DNA of 64,000 nucleotides, from positions 3,348,001 to 3,412,000 of the forward strand of contig NZ_AP022596.1 in NCBI RefSeq assembly GCF_010731895.1, written 5' to 3'. How positions within the stretch are numbered: position 1 is the stretch's first letter; every line of letters begins with the position of its first letter. Below, one piece after another: positions 1 to 8,480 of this stretch. Below the pieces are notes generated by a model that did not search any database, had not been told where the DNA came from, and worked only from the letters and a program-made list of their open reading frames with translations. Both the position numbers and the translations under genes were made by a program. The DNA comes from Mycolicibacterium helvum (lineage in GTDB: Bacteria > Actinomycetota > Actinomycetes > Mycobacteriales > Mycobacteriaceae).

Positions 1-1
1 C

Positions 2-307
2 ACCGCCGACGGAGTGCTCATGACACCCGACGGTGCACTGATACAAGGTCGCGCGGCGATAAAGGATGCGATCGGAAGGTTCCTAGAGGCGGGCCTGATC
101 AAGCAGGAGGCGTGGTTGAGCGGTCTCGTCGTGGCCGATGGCCTCATCGTCGAACAGAGCCGCACGAGAGGCACCATCCGCACGGCTGACGGAACGACGC
201 AGGCAGAGAACAACTGCATCGTCACCCACGTTCTGGAAGGCGAAGTTTGGCGCATGCACCAAGACATCTGGAACACGACTGGGAGTGCAGTGCAGGGGTC
301 CTATTGA
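2..307 (+). CDS. SnoaL/NTF2-like protein, 5' end missing
   Basis: The gene is open at the left edge of the window, so its N-terminus is outside. The visible 101 residues read as the C-terminal part of a SnoaL/DUF4440-type NTF2-like fold: a GALIQGRAAIKDAI segment (the common G-x-x-GR-x-AI motif), then beta strands ending in VWRMHQDIWN. Families of this kind include small hydrolases, isomerases and binding proteins, and no catalytic assignment is possible here. A GTG at 14 could be read as a start, but the upstream codons stay open and fit the family, so an internal start is unlikely. The amidase gene begins 80 bases downstream on the same strand. Confidence 0.6.
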   Translation, partial: TADGVLMTPDGALIQGRAAIKDAIGRFLEAGLIKQEAWLSGLVVADGLIVEQSRTRGTIRTADGTTQAENNCIVTHVLEGEVWRMHQDIWNTTGSAVQGSY

Positions 308-386
308 CCGTCCTTGCAGCGCGTGGCCGTTCTGCACGCCATGGCTGCGCTCTGCACCCCAGCACGACGATCAAGAGAAAGTTGAG

Positions 387-1835
387 ATGGCGATGAAATT
401 CGCCGACTACGCAGCCTACGACGCAACCGGGTTGGCCGCTGCCATCCGCAATGGCGAGGTGAGCGCTGACGAGGTCCATCACACCGCGATCGACGCCGTG
501 CAGCAGATGGACAGCCGGCTCAACGCCGTCGTCGATGGGCCGTGGTCCGTTCCACCTGTTCTACCCGCGACCGACGGCATATTCGGCGGCGTCCCATTCG
601 TTACCAAAGATGTTGTGTGCCATGCGAAGGGCGTTCCCATGAGGATGGGCACGCTGGCGCTCAAGGACGGCCTGGTCTTCGACGGCAACACCGCGCTGAT
701 GGAACGTTTCCTCAAGGCCGGACTCGTATTGGTAGCCAATACGACAACCCCGGAGCTCGCCTTGAGTTGTGTGACGATCTCACGTCTGACCGGGGTAACG
801 CTCAACCCGTGGAACACCGACGTCACCGTAGGTGCCTCGAGTGGAGGGTCTGCCGCTCTTGTGGCCGCTGGAGCCGTTCCGATGGCGCACGCCAACGATG
901 GCGGCGGTTCCATTCGCATCCCCGCCGCGCGAGCAGGATTGGTCGGCCTGAAGCCATCTCGTGCTCGGGTTTCGGCCGGACCGGACTTCGCCGAGATCAT
1001 GGGTGGGAACGCGATCGAGTTCGCGATCACCCGGAGCGTTCGTGACACCGCAAGACTTCTCGACGCCGTCCACGGTTACGAAGCCGGCGATCGATACGCC
1101 GCAATCCCACCGAGTAGGTCCTACTTGGACGCAACCCGGCAACGCCCGACGGGACTGCGTATCGCCGTTACATCGGAGTCGATGTCGGATGTGCCCGTCG
1201 ACCACGAGGTCGTCGACGCAGTGAACGCGACTGCCACGCTCTTGACAGACCTCGGCCATGAAGTGGCGGTCGTCGAGCATCCGATCGACTGGTTCGGACT
1301 CATCGACGCCTTCAACGTGATCTGGGGCTTCGGCGTCGCAGCGACCGTCACGCAGGTCGCCGAGATCGGTGGCGTGGACATTTCGCCGGATTACTTCGAC
1401 GCGTCCACTCTCGTCTCCTACGAGTACGGCATGTCACTGGGTGCCCTCGATCTCGCCAACGCCTACGCAAGGATGAACGACATCACCAGGCGTTACGCGA
1501 AATTCATGGCCGGCCATGACACCATCGTCCAACCAACGGCGAACCGGGTGCACGTACCCACAACGCATCTGGATACGAAGACCTCTCCGGCGACCTCGAT
1601 CGAATGGGTGCAAACGGTGCTCGAGGAGTACCCAGTGTGCTGTCTCTACAACGTGACCGGCGCCCCCGCACTCAATGTTCCGCTGATGACGGCTACCGAC
1701 GGGTTGCCCATCGGCATTCACCTCGGCGGCCGGATGTTCGAGGAAGACCTCCTGCTTTCCCTGGCCGCTCAGCTTGAGGAGGCGCGGCCGTGGGCCCAGC
1801 GTCGACCGCCGATCCACGTCGCGGTCCTCGACTAA
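387..1835 (+). CDS. Amidase (amidase signature family)
   Basis: This 482-residue protein belongs to the amidase signature family, which hydrolyses C-N amide bonds through a Lys-cisSer-Ser triad. Lys74 lies in FVTKDVV. The Gly/Ser-rich block TVGASSGGSAA holds the cis-Ser (Ser151 or 152). Ser175 in NDGGGSIRIPAA is the expected nucleophile. The frame is open further upstream, but ATG 387 follows the purine-rich AGAGAAAG by six bases and gives a normal family N-terminus; ATG 393 is an alternative. The gene lies in a forward run with an M20 peptidase and an aldehyde dehydrogenase, which suggests an amide-degrading catabolic cluster. The substrate cannot be read from the sequence. Confidence 0.9.
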   Translation: MAMKFADYAAYDATGLAAAIRNGEVSADEVHHTAIDAVQQMDSRLNAVVDGPWSVPPVLPATDGIFGGVPFVTKDVVCHAKGVPMRMGTLALKDGLVFDGNTALMERFLKAGLVLVANTTTPELALSCVTISRLTGVTLNPWNTDVTVGASSGGSAALVAAGAVPMAHANDGGGSIRIPAARAGLVGLKPSRARVSAGPDFAEIMGGNAIEFAITRSVRDTARLLDAVHGYEAGDRYAAIPPSRSYLDATRQRPTGLRIAVTSESMSDVPVDHEVVDAVNATATLLTDLGHEVAVVEHPIDWFGLIDAFNVIWGFGVAATVTQVAEIGGVDISPDYFDASTLVSYEYGMSLGALDLANAYARMNDITRRYAKFMAGHDTIVQPTANRVHVPTTHLDTKTSPATSIEWVQTVLEEYPVCCLYNVTGAPALNVPLMTATDGLPIGIHLGGRMFEEDLLLSLAAQLEEARPWAQRRPPIHVAVLD

Positions 1836-1971
1836 GCGTGCCCGCGACATGAAAAGCGTTCTCAGACCACGTGCTCCCAGAGGTGGATCCGGTCATTCAC
1901 TAGAGAGCGAGTTTCGGGCCCTAGCCGCCCACTGATCGCCAACGACCCATCCATCGGACGAAGGGATCGTC

Positions 1972-2409
1972 ATGCGATTCTCACTCATCGTCGAACACCG
2001 CCATCGTGAAGGGGCGAACGCCGTGCGCGCGGCAACCGAAAAGGGATACGAAGAATTCGTCATGCTCGACGCTGGCTGTCTCAGCGAAGCGGCACGGCTC
2101 GCGGCGCAACTGAACGGCAAACGGCCGTTACTGCGCGTCCACGTGAGCGATGTGCACCCGCCGCAAGACACAAAGGAGATCTTTCTTCCGCCGCGACGGA
2201 CAGCGATCGTGAGCCTCATTCACGATGCCAGCCTGCTTGGAATCGCCGTCGGCGCCACGATAACGGCTGACGATGGTGTTGTGGGCCATGTCGCCATGAG
2301 GGAGGGTGTCGCGCGAGACCTCAACGATCTGGGCTACCGCGTCTTCCTAGATCCAAACTCGAGGCCAGCTGGTCAGCACTCGCCTGATCGAGCGGAGCCG
2401 TCCCGATGA
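1972..2409 (+). CDS. Conserved-looking small protein of unknown function
   Basis: I do not recognise this 145-residue protein. It starts at ATG 1972 behind a good ribosome-binding site (AAGGGA, five bases away). It looks soluble and alpha/beta, with no signal peptide or membrane helix. A PPQDTKEIFLPPRR stretch and a Gly/Val-rich segment (GIAVGATITADDGVVGHV) stand out; the last 20 residues look disordered. The stop overlaps the next ATG as ATGA, so it is probably translationally coupled to the M20 peptidase, which suggests a partner or accessory role in the same pathway. It may be a small hydrolase or binding protein, but nothing decides this. Confidence 0.65.
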   Translation: MRFSLIVEHRHREGANAVRAATEKGYEEFVMLDAGCLSEAARLAAQLNGKRPLLRVHVSDVHPPQDTKEIFLPPRRTAIVSLIHDASLLGIAVGATITADDGVVGHVAMREGVARDLNDLGYRVFLDPNSRPAGQHSPDRAEPSR

Positions 2410-3545
2410 GGACCACAGTCGACACTGATCGTCTCGTCGAGCTGGTGAAGCAGCTCATACGATTCGACTCGTCGAATCCGCCTGGTGGTGAAGACAAGTT
2501 GGCACTGTATCTCGCTGAGGTCATGAGCAGTCTGGGCGCTGACGTCGAAGTGATATCTGCCGGCGCACAGCGGGATTCGGTTCTGGCCATCGTGCGCGGC
2601 ACAGATCCCACTCGAACACTCGCAGTCAACGGCCACATCGACGTTGTTCCAGTCGCGGGTCAGAGATGGACACGCGATCCGTTCACTCCGGAAGTTCGTG
2701 GCGGCAAGCTCTACGGGCGCGGTGCTTGTGACATGAAGGGCGGCATCGGCGCGGCGATCGAAGCGATCCGTACGTTGACCGACAATGACCTGCTACCGAG
2801 TACGAACGTCGCCTTCCATCTCGTCGCCGATGAGGAGACCGGTGGCAAGCTGGGCACTCGATGGCTGATGGAACATGGATACCTCGCCGCCGATGCGTGC
2901 TTGATACCCGAACCGACCGGACTCCACGTAGGCGTGGCAGAGCGAGGCGCACTATTCGCCAGACTCACCGTGAACGGCCGTGGCGGCCACGGGAGCGTTC
3001 CAGATTCTGGTGTGTCGGCGATTGCCGGCGCCGCGCGAATCGTCGACACGCTCCATCTGCGCGACTTCGGCGTCGAACATCCGCTGCTCGGCCGGCCCAC
3101 TTGTAACGTCGGAAAAATCTGGGGGGGCGCCGCGCCGAACGTCATCGCTGAGTCCTGCGCCATCGAGGTGGACCGCCGAATACTCCCCGGCGCATCATGC
3201 GAGTCTTCGATCCGGGAATTGCTGGACGCCGTCGCATCACTTCATCCGCCGGTGGACGTGAACGCCGAAGTCATTACGTTCGTGCAAGCATCTGAGATCG
3301 ACCGGGCCCATCCCATTGTCGCGTGGATCGGGGAGACGGTTGCATCGGTACGCAGCGATTCGGTGGTCACTGGCAGCATGCTCGGCAGCGACGCGCGCTT
3401 CTACCGCAATGACCTGTCCATCCCGACGGTATTGCTCGGCCCGGGAGACATAGCTCAGGCCCACACCGCAGACGAATGGGTGTACGTCGACGATCTGACC
3501 GACGCCGCCAGCATCTATCTGCGGGCCTTCCAGTCGTTCCACTAG
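2406..3545 (+). CDS. M20 family metallopeptidase / deacylase (ArgE/DapE/ACY1-like)
   Basis: This 379-residue enzyme has the two-metal M20 layout: His77 and Asp79 in NGHIDVVP, the bridging Asp109 in GRGACDMKGG, the Glu143-Glu144 pair in ADEETGG, and a C-terminal His353 in QAHTADEW. A dimerisation lid domain fits about residues 175-290. Relatives remove acyl groups from amino acids (ArgE, DapE, aminoacylase) or cleave carbamoyl or peptide bonds. The start ATG overlaps the upstream stop by four bases. With the amidase and the aldehyde dehydrogenase it could act on a product released from an amide substrate. No preference among ArgE, DapE and ACY1 is justified. Confidence 0.9.
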   Translation: MRTTVDTDRLVELVKQLIRFDSSNPPGGEDKLALYLAEVMSSLGADVEVISAGAQRDSVLAIVRGTDPTRTLAVNGHIDVVPVAGQRWTRDPFTPEVRGGKLYGRGACDMKGGIGAAIEAIRTLTDNDLLPSTNVAFHLVADEETGGKLGTRWLMEHGYLAADACLIPEPTGLHVGVAERGALFARLTVNGRGGHGSVPDSGVSAIAGAARIVDTLHLRDFGVEHPLLGRPTCNVGKIWGGAAPNVIAESCAIEVDRRILPGASCESSIRELLDAVASLHPPVDVNAEVITFVQASEIDRAHPIVAWIGETVASVRSDSVVTGSMLGSDARFYRNDLSIPTVLLGPGDIAQAHTADEWVYVDDLTDAASIYLRAFQSFH

Positions 3546-3603
3546 TGGGATCCCAGACACCCATCCCGCGCATTCGAATACGAAAAATCCTGAAAGGACC
3601 GCA

Positions 3604-5052
3604 ATGGAGCCCGTGAGAAACTTCATCGGTGGAGCGTGGGTTGAACCGCTAACCACCGACTCGATCCTCAGGGCTGACCCGTTCACCGGAAAGATCCACC
3701 TGGAGTTGCCGGTCAGCACCGCCGCGGATGTCGACTTGGCGGTCAAATCTGCGGCTGCAGCGCAACCGAATTGGGCTGCCATGGATCTAGCCGATCGGCT
3801 TGAGGCGTTGAACGAATTCGCTGACGCACTCGAGGACGCAGCCGCCGATCTCGCTGCGGCCGAAAGCCTGGAAATGGGCAAGCCGGTAGACATCGGCACT
3901 CAGTTCGTTCTAGCGGGCATCGAGGTGTTTCGCGAGTCCCTGAAGGACGCCGCAACTTACCCGTTCGACGAGGAGTACGGCGGCAACGACGAGATCCGAA
4001 CCTTCACCAGGCATGCACCGGTGGGTGTGGTCGCACTGATCGTGCCGTGGAACTTCACCGTCGCGGGCATTTTGCTTGGTCTGGGACCAATCCTCGCTGC
4101 CGGCAATACCGTCGTCGTCAAGCCGTCAGAAAAAGCGACGCCCTCAGCAGTCCGGATGCTTGAGCAGTGCGCTCTACCTGTAGGAGTGATCAACCTGGTC
4201 GTCGGCGATGGTCGAACGGGACGGGCGCTGAGCGAGAATCCCGACGTCGCGCTGGTCAACTTCACCGGCTCAGTAGGTGCCGGTCGTCAGGTCGCACAGG
4301 CCACTGCACCGCGCCTTGCCCGAGCTGTCTTGGAGCTCGGCGGAAAGGACGCGGCCATCGTCGATCTCGGCGTCGACGTCGAGAATGTCGCAGCGCAGCT
4401 GACATACGCGGCGTTCGTCAACTCGGGTCAGATCTGCACCTCGATCGAGCGCGTCTACGTCGTAGCAGGCATCGCTGATGCGTTGATCACCGCGTTGGTT
4501 GCCGAAGCGCGGCGATACGTGATGGGAGAGAAGCGCAGTGCTGGTCAGATTTCCATTGGACCTATGGTTGACGCCGCTCAGCGCAACATTGTCAGGTATC
4601 ACATCGAAGACGCGCGCGCCAAGGGTGCCAAGATTCTTGTTGGTGGCGAGATACCCGATGTACCAGGCTATTACTATCCCGCAACGGTGCTGACCGATGT
4701 CACGTCTGACATGCTTGTCATGCACGAAGAGACTTTCGGTCCGGTGTTGCCGGTACAGGTAGTGGCGAGCTTTGAAGAAGGCCTTGCCAACGCCGCTGAG
4801 TCCCACTTCGGCTTAGCAGCAACAATATTCACCAACGATGTGACACACGCCGAGGCGGCAGCGCAGCTCCCAGTCGGTATGGTCTGGATCAACCAGTGGC
4901 AGGGCAGCGGATTGGTGCGGATGTATGAGCCGGCGCGTGCCAGTGGCTCTGGCCTCACCGGTGGACGCGCCGCGTACGATGCGGCGACGCGCGGAGTCTC
5001 GGTGAGCATTCCCAAGCGCCTTGTCCCGCCACTCCGGTTGAGTGCCGACTGA
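3604..5052 (+). CDS. NAD(P)-dependent aldehyde dehydrogenase
   Basis: The 482 residues cover a full-length aldehyde dehydrogenase. Asn150 is in VPWNFT, Glu244 in LELGGK and the nucleophilic Cys278 in NSGQICTS. The cofactor-binding KPSEKATPSA and the FTGSVGAGR loop are present, as is HEETFGPV near the C-terminus. It starts at ATG 3604 behind AAAGGA. It probably oxidises a semialdehyde or amino aldehyde made by the preceding amidohydrolases. It resembles betaine-aldehyde and succinate-semialdehyde dehydrogenases, but the substrate is not determined. It is the last gene before the 291-base region that leads into the first mce operon. Confidence 0.9.
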   Translation: MEPVRNFIGGAWVEPLTTDSILRADPFTGKIHLELPVSTAADVDLAVKSAAAAQPNWAAMDLADRLEALNEFADALEDAAADLAAAESLEMGKPVDIGTQFVLAGIEVFRESLKDAATYPFDEEYGGNDEIRTFTRHAPVGVVALIVPWNFTVAGILLGLGPILAAGNTVVVKPSEKATPSAVRMLEQCALPVGVINLVVGDGRTGRALSENPDVALVNFTGSVGAGRQVAQATAPRLARAVLELGGKDAAIVDLGVDVENVAAQLTYAAFVNSGQICTSIERVYVVAGIADALITALVAEARRYVMGEKRSAGQISIGPMVDAAQRNIVRYHIEDARAKGAKILVGGEIPDVPGYYYPATVLTDVTSDMLVMHEETFGPVLPVQVVASFEEGLANAAESHFGLAATIFTNDVTHAEAAAQLPVGMVWINQWQGSGLVRMYEPARASGSGLTGGRAAYDAATRGVSVSIPKRLVPPLRLSAD

Positions 5053-5343
5053 CCAACGGCGCCGTAGCGGTCCGCGGTAACAAATGGGTCGACGGAGATC
5101 GGCAGTCCCGTCCGACTTCGTTGTTCGGTCCGCCAGAGGTCCGCAGGCGTGAGGTACGTAGGTAGAAAAATCCGTAGTTGGACTGATGCGCACGCCGCTC
5201 GCGTGCGGGAACCTGATCGAGATCTGCTCGAACGATGCGTTGCGAATCGTTCACCGCTAGTTTCCTGGAGACTGAATGCATCTGGTCAAACGCCCAACGG
5301 CACATCTGATATCGCGGGTGCTGCCACAGCGAGAGACGATGGT
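5053..5343. other. Intergenic region upstream of mce operon 1
   Basis: This 291-base region should hold the promoter of the first yrbE-mce operon. The yrbEA frame stays open back to 5149, so an N-terminal extension of up to 65 residues is formally possible. The extension does not look like a YrbE protein and I treat the stretch as noncoding. It contains a perfect 7-base inverted repeat with a 9-base spacer (listed separately). I see no clear -35/-10 pair. Confidence 0.5.
5230..5252. promoter_or_regulatory. Inverted repeat, candidate operator of mce operon 1
   Basis: GAACGAT and ATCGTTC are perfect 7-base inverted arms separated by nine bases. The element ends about 90 bases before the likely yrbEA start. 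Arm length and spacing suit a dimeric TetR- or GntR-type repressor, the classes that control known mce operons (Mce3R, Mce1R). No such regulator gene lies immediately beside it, so the binding protein is unknown. Confidence 0.4.
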
Positions 5344-6117
5344 GTGCCCGTGACCATCAGTGGTGTTGCCGCGAAGCCGTTTCGCGGATTCGGCGACTTC
5401 GTTGCCATGGCCGTCGAAACCTTTGTGTGCATGTTTCGGTGGCCCTTCGCCTGGCGAGAGTACTTATTTCAGACGTGGTTTGTAGCTCGAGTGTCGTTGG
5501 TACCGGCGCTGATGTTGTGTCTGCCTTTCATCGTGTTGACCGTATTCACGTTCAACGTGCTGCTTGTGGAGTTCGGTGCGGCAGACTTCTCGGGCACTGG
5601 CGCGTCGATCGGTGCCGTCAATCAGTCAGGACCAATCGTGACGGTCCTTGTCGTTGCGGGGGCCGGTGCGACGTCGATGTGCGCCGATCTGGGTGCACGC
5701 ACCATCCGTGAGGAACTCGAGGCACTTCGCGTGATGGGGGTCGACCCGATTCGATCACTGGTTGTGCCCCGGGTGCTGGCTGCCACGACCGTTTCCCTGC
5801 TGTTGTCCTCACTGGTGATCCTCGTCGGTTTAGCCGGCGGCTTCGTGTTCTCGGTGTTCTTTCAGCACGTCACTCCGGGTGCCTTCGTGTCGGGGATGAC
5901 GCTAATCACGGGGGTGAGCGATGTGGTGGTCGCGTTGATCAAGGCAACACTCTTCGGCCTCACCGCCGGCTTGATCGCCTGCTACAAGGGGATATCCGTA
6001 GGCGGTGGCCCCGCCGGGGTGGGCAACGCCGTGAACGAGACCGTGGTGTTCTCATTCGTCGCGCTGTTCGTGATCAATGTGATAGTGACCGCGGTCGCCT
6101 TCCAGGCGCGATCATGA
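5344..6117 (+). CDS. yrbEA: YrbE family ABC-type permease A of mce operon 1
   Basis: This integral membrane protein is of the YrbE/MlaE permease family, the first of a heteromeric pair that forms the inner-membrane channel of a Mce lipid importer. Family marks are the REYLFQTWFVARVSL entry segment, the GAGATSMCADLGARTI loop, EELEALRVMGVDPI (the conserved cytoplasmic helix thought to contact the MceG-type ATPase), and GGGPAGVGNAVNETVV near the C-terminus. I chose GTG 5344, which follows GAGAG by eight bases and gives 257 residues, close to the usual 255-265. GTG 5350 and an upstream start at 5149 remain possible. The ATPase (mceG/mkl) is not in this window, as expected for mycobacteria. Confidence 0.85.
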   Translation: MPVTISGVAAKPFRGFGDFVAMAVETFVCMFRWPFAWREYLFQTWFVARVSLVPALMLCLPFIVLTVFTFNVLLVEFGAADFSGTGASIGAVNQSGPIVTVLVVAGAGATSMCADLGARTIREELEALRVMGVDPIRSLVVPRVLAATTVSLLLSSLVILVGLAGGFVFSVFFQHVTPGAFVSGMTLITGVSDVVVALIKATLFGLTAGLIACYKGISVGGGPAGVGNAVNETVVFSFVALFVINVIVTAVAFQARS

Positions 6118-6971
6118 GCGTCAATCAGGCTCGTGCACAACGAGTTCTATGGATTAATCGGTGGTTCAGGTCCATAGATGACGGCGTTGATCGAATCGGC
6201 GCACAAGCTCAGTTCTATTTCAAGACGGTAATCTCACTCGGTGACGCCCTGACTCGCTATACGGCCGAGACTATCCGGCTGATCGCGGAAATGAGTTTGG
6301 GCACAGGTGTTCTCGTCATGATCGGCGGCACCACGGCGATCGTGGGGTTCCTCACCTTGTCGACCGGCGCTCTGGTCGCAGTGCAGGGATACAACCAGTT
6401 CTCGCAAGTGGGTGTCGAAGCGCTGACGGGATTCGCCTCGGCGTTCTTCAACGTGCGATTGATCGCGCCCTTGACGGCCGGCGTGGCAATGGCGGCGACG
6501 ATCGGGGCGGGAGCGACCGCGAAGATCGGTGCGATGCGGATCAACGAGGAGATCGATGCACTCGAGGTCATGGGTATTCGGTCGGTGGCCTATCTGGCGT
6601 CAACTCGCGTGGCCGCCGGGATCATCGTCGTCATCCCGGTGTACTGCGTGGCGGTGATGGCATCGTTCTTCGCGGCCCGTTTCGGCACGACGTTTCTTTA
6701 CGGGCAATCCACCGGTGTCTACGACCACTACTTCTACACCTTCTTATCCACCTCCGACATGTTGTGGTCGTTCTTGTTGGCTCTGGTGATAGCGGTGGTG
6801 ATCATGCTGGTCCACACGTTCTACGGGTACAACGCGTCGGGAGGCCCGGCTGGCGTGGGTGAAGCCGTCGGTCGAGCCGTGCGGACCTCACTGATCACCG
6901 CGGGTGTCGTCGTCCTGTTCATGTCGCTGGCGATCTACGGCCAGTCCGGACACTTCAACTTCGCAGGGTGA
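6114..6971 (+). CDS. yrbEB: YrbE family ABC-type permease B of mce operon 1
   Basis: The 285-residue partner permease starts at an ATG that overlaps the yrbEA stop by four bases (ATGA), so the two subunits are co-translated. It has a longer cytoplasmic N-terminus and then membrane segments. Landmarks are GFLTLSTGALVAVQGYNQF, the EALTGFASAFFNVR segment, IGAGATAKIGAMRINEEIDALEVMGI (MlaE-type conserved loop) and GGPAGVGEAVGRAVRTS. It closely resembles the second permease at 58441, especially around INEEIDALEV and YDHYF. Confidence 0.9.
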   Translation: MSVNQARAQRVLWINRWFRSIDDGVDRIGAQAQFYFKTVISLGDALTRYTAETIRLIAEMSLGTGVLVMIGGTTAIVGFLTLSTGALVAVQGYNQFSQVGVEALTGFASAFFNVRLIAPLTAGVAMAATIGAGATAKIGAMRINEEIDALEVMGIRSVAYLASTRVAAGIIVVIPVYCVAVMASFFAARFGTTFLYGQSTGVYDHYFYTFLSTSDMLWSFLLALVIAVVIMLVHTFYGYNASGGPAGVGEAVGRAVRTSLITAGVVVLFMSLAIYGQSGHFNFAG

Positions 6972-6973
6972 GC

Positions 6974-8437
6974 ATGAGAAAAACGGAAGCGAACACCGGG
7001 CGTCGGCCCCGGCGATGGTGGGCGTTCGGTCTCGTGGGACTAATCGTGTGTTTCGTCTATGTCACCATGGGCATGTTCACCAACGCGTTCAGCCAATACG
7101 TACCCGTGACTGTTGTCTCCGATCGCGCCGGTCTGGTGATGGAGGTGGGCGCCAAGGTCAAGCTGCGCGGTGTGCAGGTCGGTGAAGTCGGCATGGTCAC
7201 CGGTGGAAGGACACCAGTCAGCCTGCGGCTCAATCTCTTTCCGAATCAGCTCGAGTTCATTCCTGCCAACGTCCAAGCCCGCATCAACGCCACTTCCGTC
7301 TTCGGGGCCAAGTACGTAGAACTGGTGTATCCCACCGACCCCAGCCCGAAGCGGCTTGCCGCGGGTGCAGTGTTGACGTCGGAGAACGTCAGCACCGAAG
7401 TCAACACGGTGTTCGAGAACTTGGTGGACCTGCTCAATCAGATCGATCCCGCGAAGCTCAACTCCATTTTGTCGGCGCTGGCTGAAGGAGTACGAGGACA
7501 GGGCGAGCGCATGGGGGAGGCCACCACGGCTCTCAACAAGGTGCTCCTGCAGCTGAATCCGCGAGCCGACACCATTCGTGCAGACTGGCGCTCGCTCAAG
7601 GGATTCGCGGACTCCTACAGCGCTGCTACGCAGAACATCCTCGCCACGCTGGACGCGGCCAGTACGACCAGCAGCACTGTTACCAAACAGTCCCAGCAAC
7701 TGGATGCGTTGCTGCTCAACATCACTGGATTCGCCAACAGCGGCGTCAACCTGCTTGCGCCCAACCGGGACAATTTCATCCGGTCGATCAACGACCTGCA
7801 AACAACGACGGCTCTGCTGGCCAAGTACAACCCGGAGTACACCTGCCTGCTGATGGGAGCCAAGACCCTGCTGGACACCGGCTATCCCGGTATCGCCGGC
7901 GGAGACAACGGCAAGTCGCTCGTCGTCGACGCGGCCTTACTGTTCGGCAAGGACCAGTATCGCTACCCTGATAACCTGCCGATCGTCGGTGCCAAGGGTG
8001 GACCTGGCGGGAAGCCGGGTTGTGGGTCGCTACCCGATGTCGCCAACAACTTCCCGGTGCGCGAACTGATCACCAACACCGGGTGGGGCACCGGAGTCGA
8101 CGTCCGGCCCAACCCGGGGATCGGGCGTCCGTTCTACACCGACTTCTTTCCGACTACTCGCGGCTATCCCCAGCCACCCACGCTGCGCGGGCAGGACCGT
8201 GGCCCCGCACCCGGTCCGATTCCGTATCCGGGTGCCCCGCCATACGGTGCGCCGATGTACGCGCCGGACGGCACCCCGCTCTACCCCGGCGAGCCGCCGG
8301 CACCTGCCCCGATGTCACCACCGGACCCGGGCCCACCACCACCGGGATCGGAACCGTTCGTGGTTCCCCACCCGGCCGACATGCAGCCCTACCCACCGGC
8401 AACTCCGCTTCCGGTTCCGGCAGCGCCGTCACCGTGA
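6974..8437 (+). CDS. mceA: MCE family protein MceA (operon 1)
   Basis: This is the first of six periplasmic lipid-shuttle subunits. One N-terminal membrane anchor (about residues 17-37) precedes the MCE domain, which carries RAGLVMEVGAKVKLRGVQVGEV. A long helical region follows to about residue 300, then a conserved Cys-containing segment (YTCLLMGAK, GKPGCGSLPDV). The last 80 or so residues are Pro/Gly-rich and probably disordered. I prefer ATG 6974 with AGGG five bases upstream; GTG 6968, overlapping the yrbEB stop, would add two residues. The Pro-rich tail is longer than in the second copy (487 versus 444 residues in total). Confidence 0.9.
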   Translation: MRKTEANTGRRPRRWWAFGLVGLIVCFVYVTMGMFTNAFSQYVPVTVVSDRAGLVMEVGAKVKLRGVQVGEVGMVTGGRTPVSLRLNLFPNQLEFIPANVQARINATSVFGAKYVELVYPTDPSPKRLAAGAVLTSENVSTEVNTVFENLVDLLNQIDPAKLNSILSALAEGVRGQGERMGEATTALNKVLLQLNPRADTIRADWRSLKGFADSYSAATQNILATLDAASTTSSTVTKQSQQLDALLLNITGFANSGVNLLAPNRDNFIRSINDLQTTTALLAKYNPEYTCLLMGAKTLLDTGYPGIAGGDNGKSLVVDAALLFGKDQYRYPDNLPIVGAKGGPGGKPGCGSLPDVANNFPVRELITNTGWGTGVDVRPNPGIGRPFYTDFFPTTRGYPQPPTLRGQDRGPAPGPIPYPGAPPYGAPMYAPDGTPLYPGEPPAPAPMSPPDPGPPPPGSEPFVVPHPADMQPYPPATPLPVPAAPSP

Positions 8438-8480
8438 ACGCCGTCGCTCGCCCGTTCAAACCAAGCCTAGAAGGGACGCC

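Noticed and set aside
5149..5343. Upstream extension of the first YrbE protein
   Set aside because: The frame is open, but the 65 added residues show no membrane or YrbE character and have no good start site. The GTG at 5344 gives family length.
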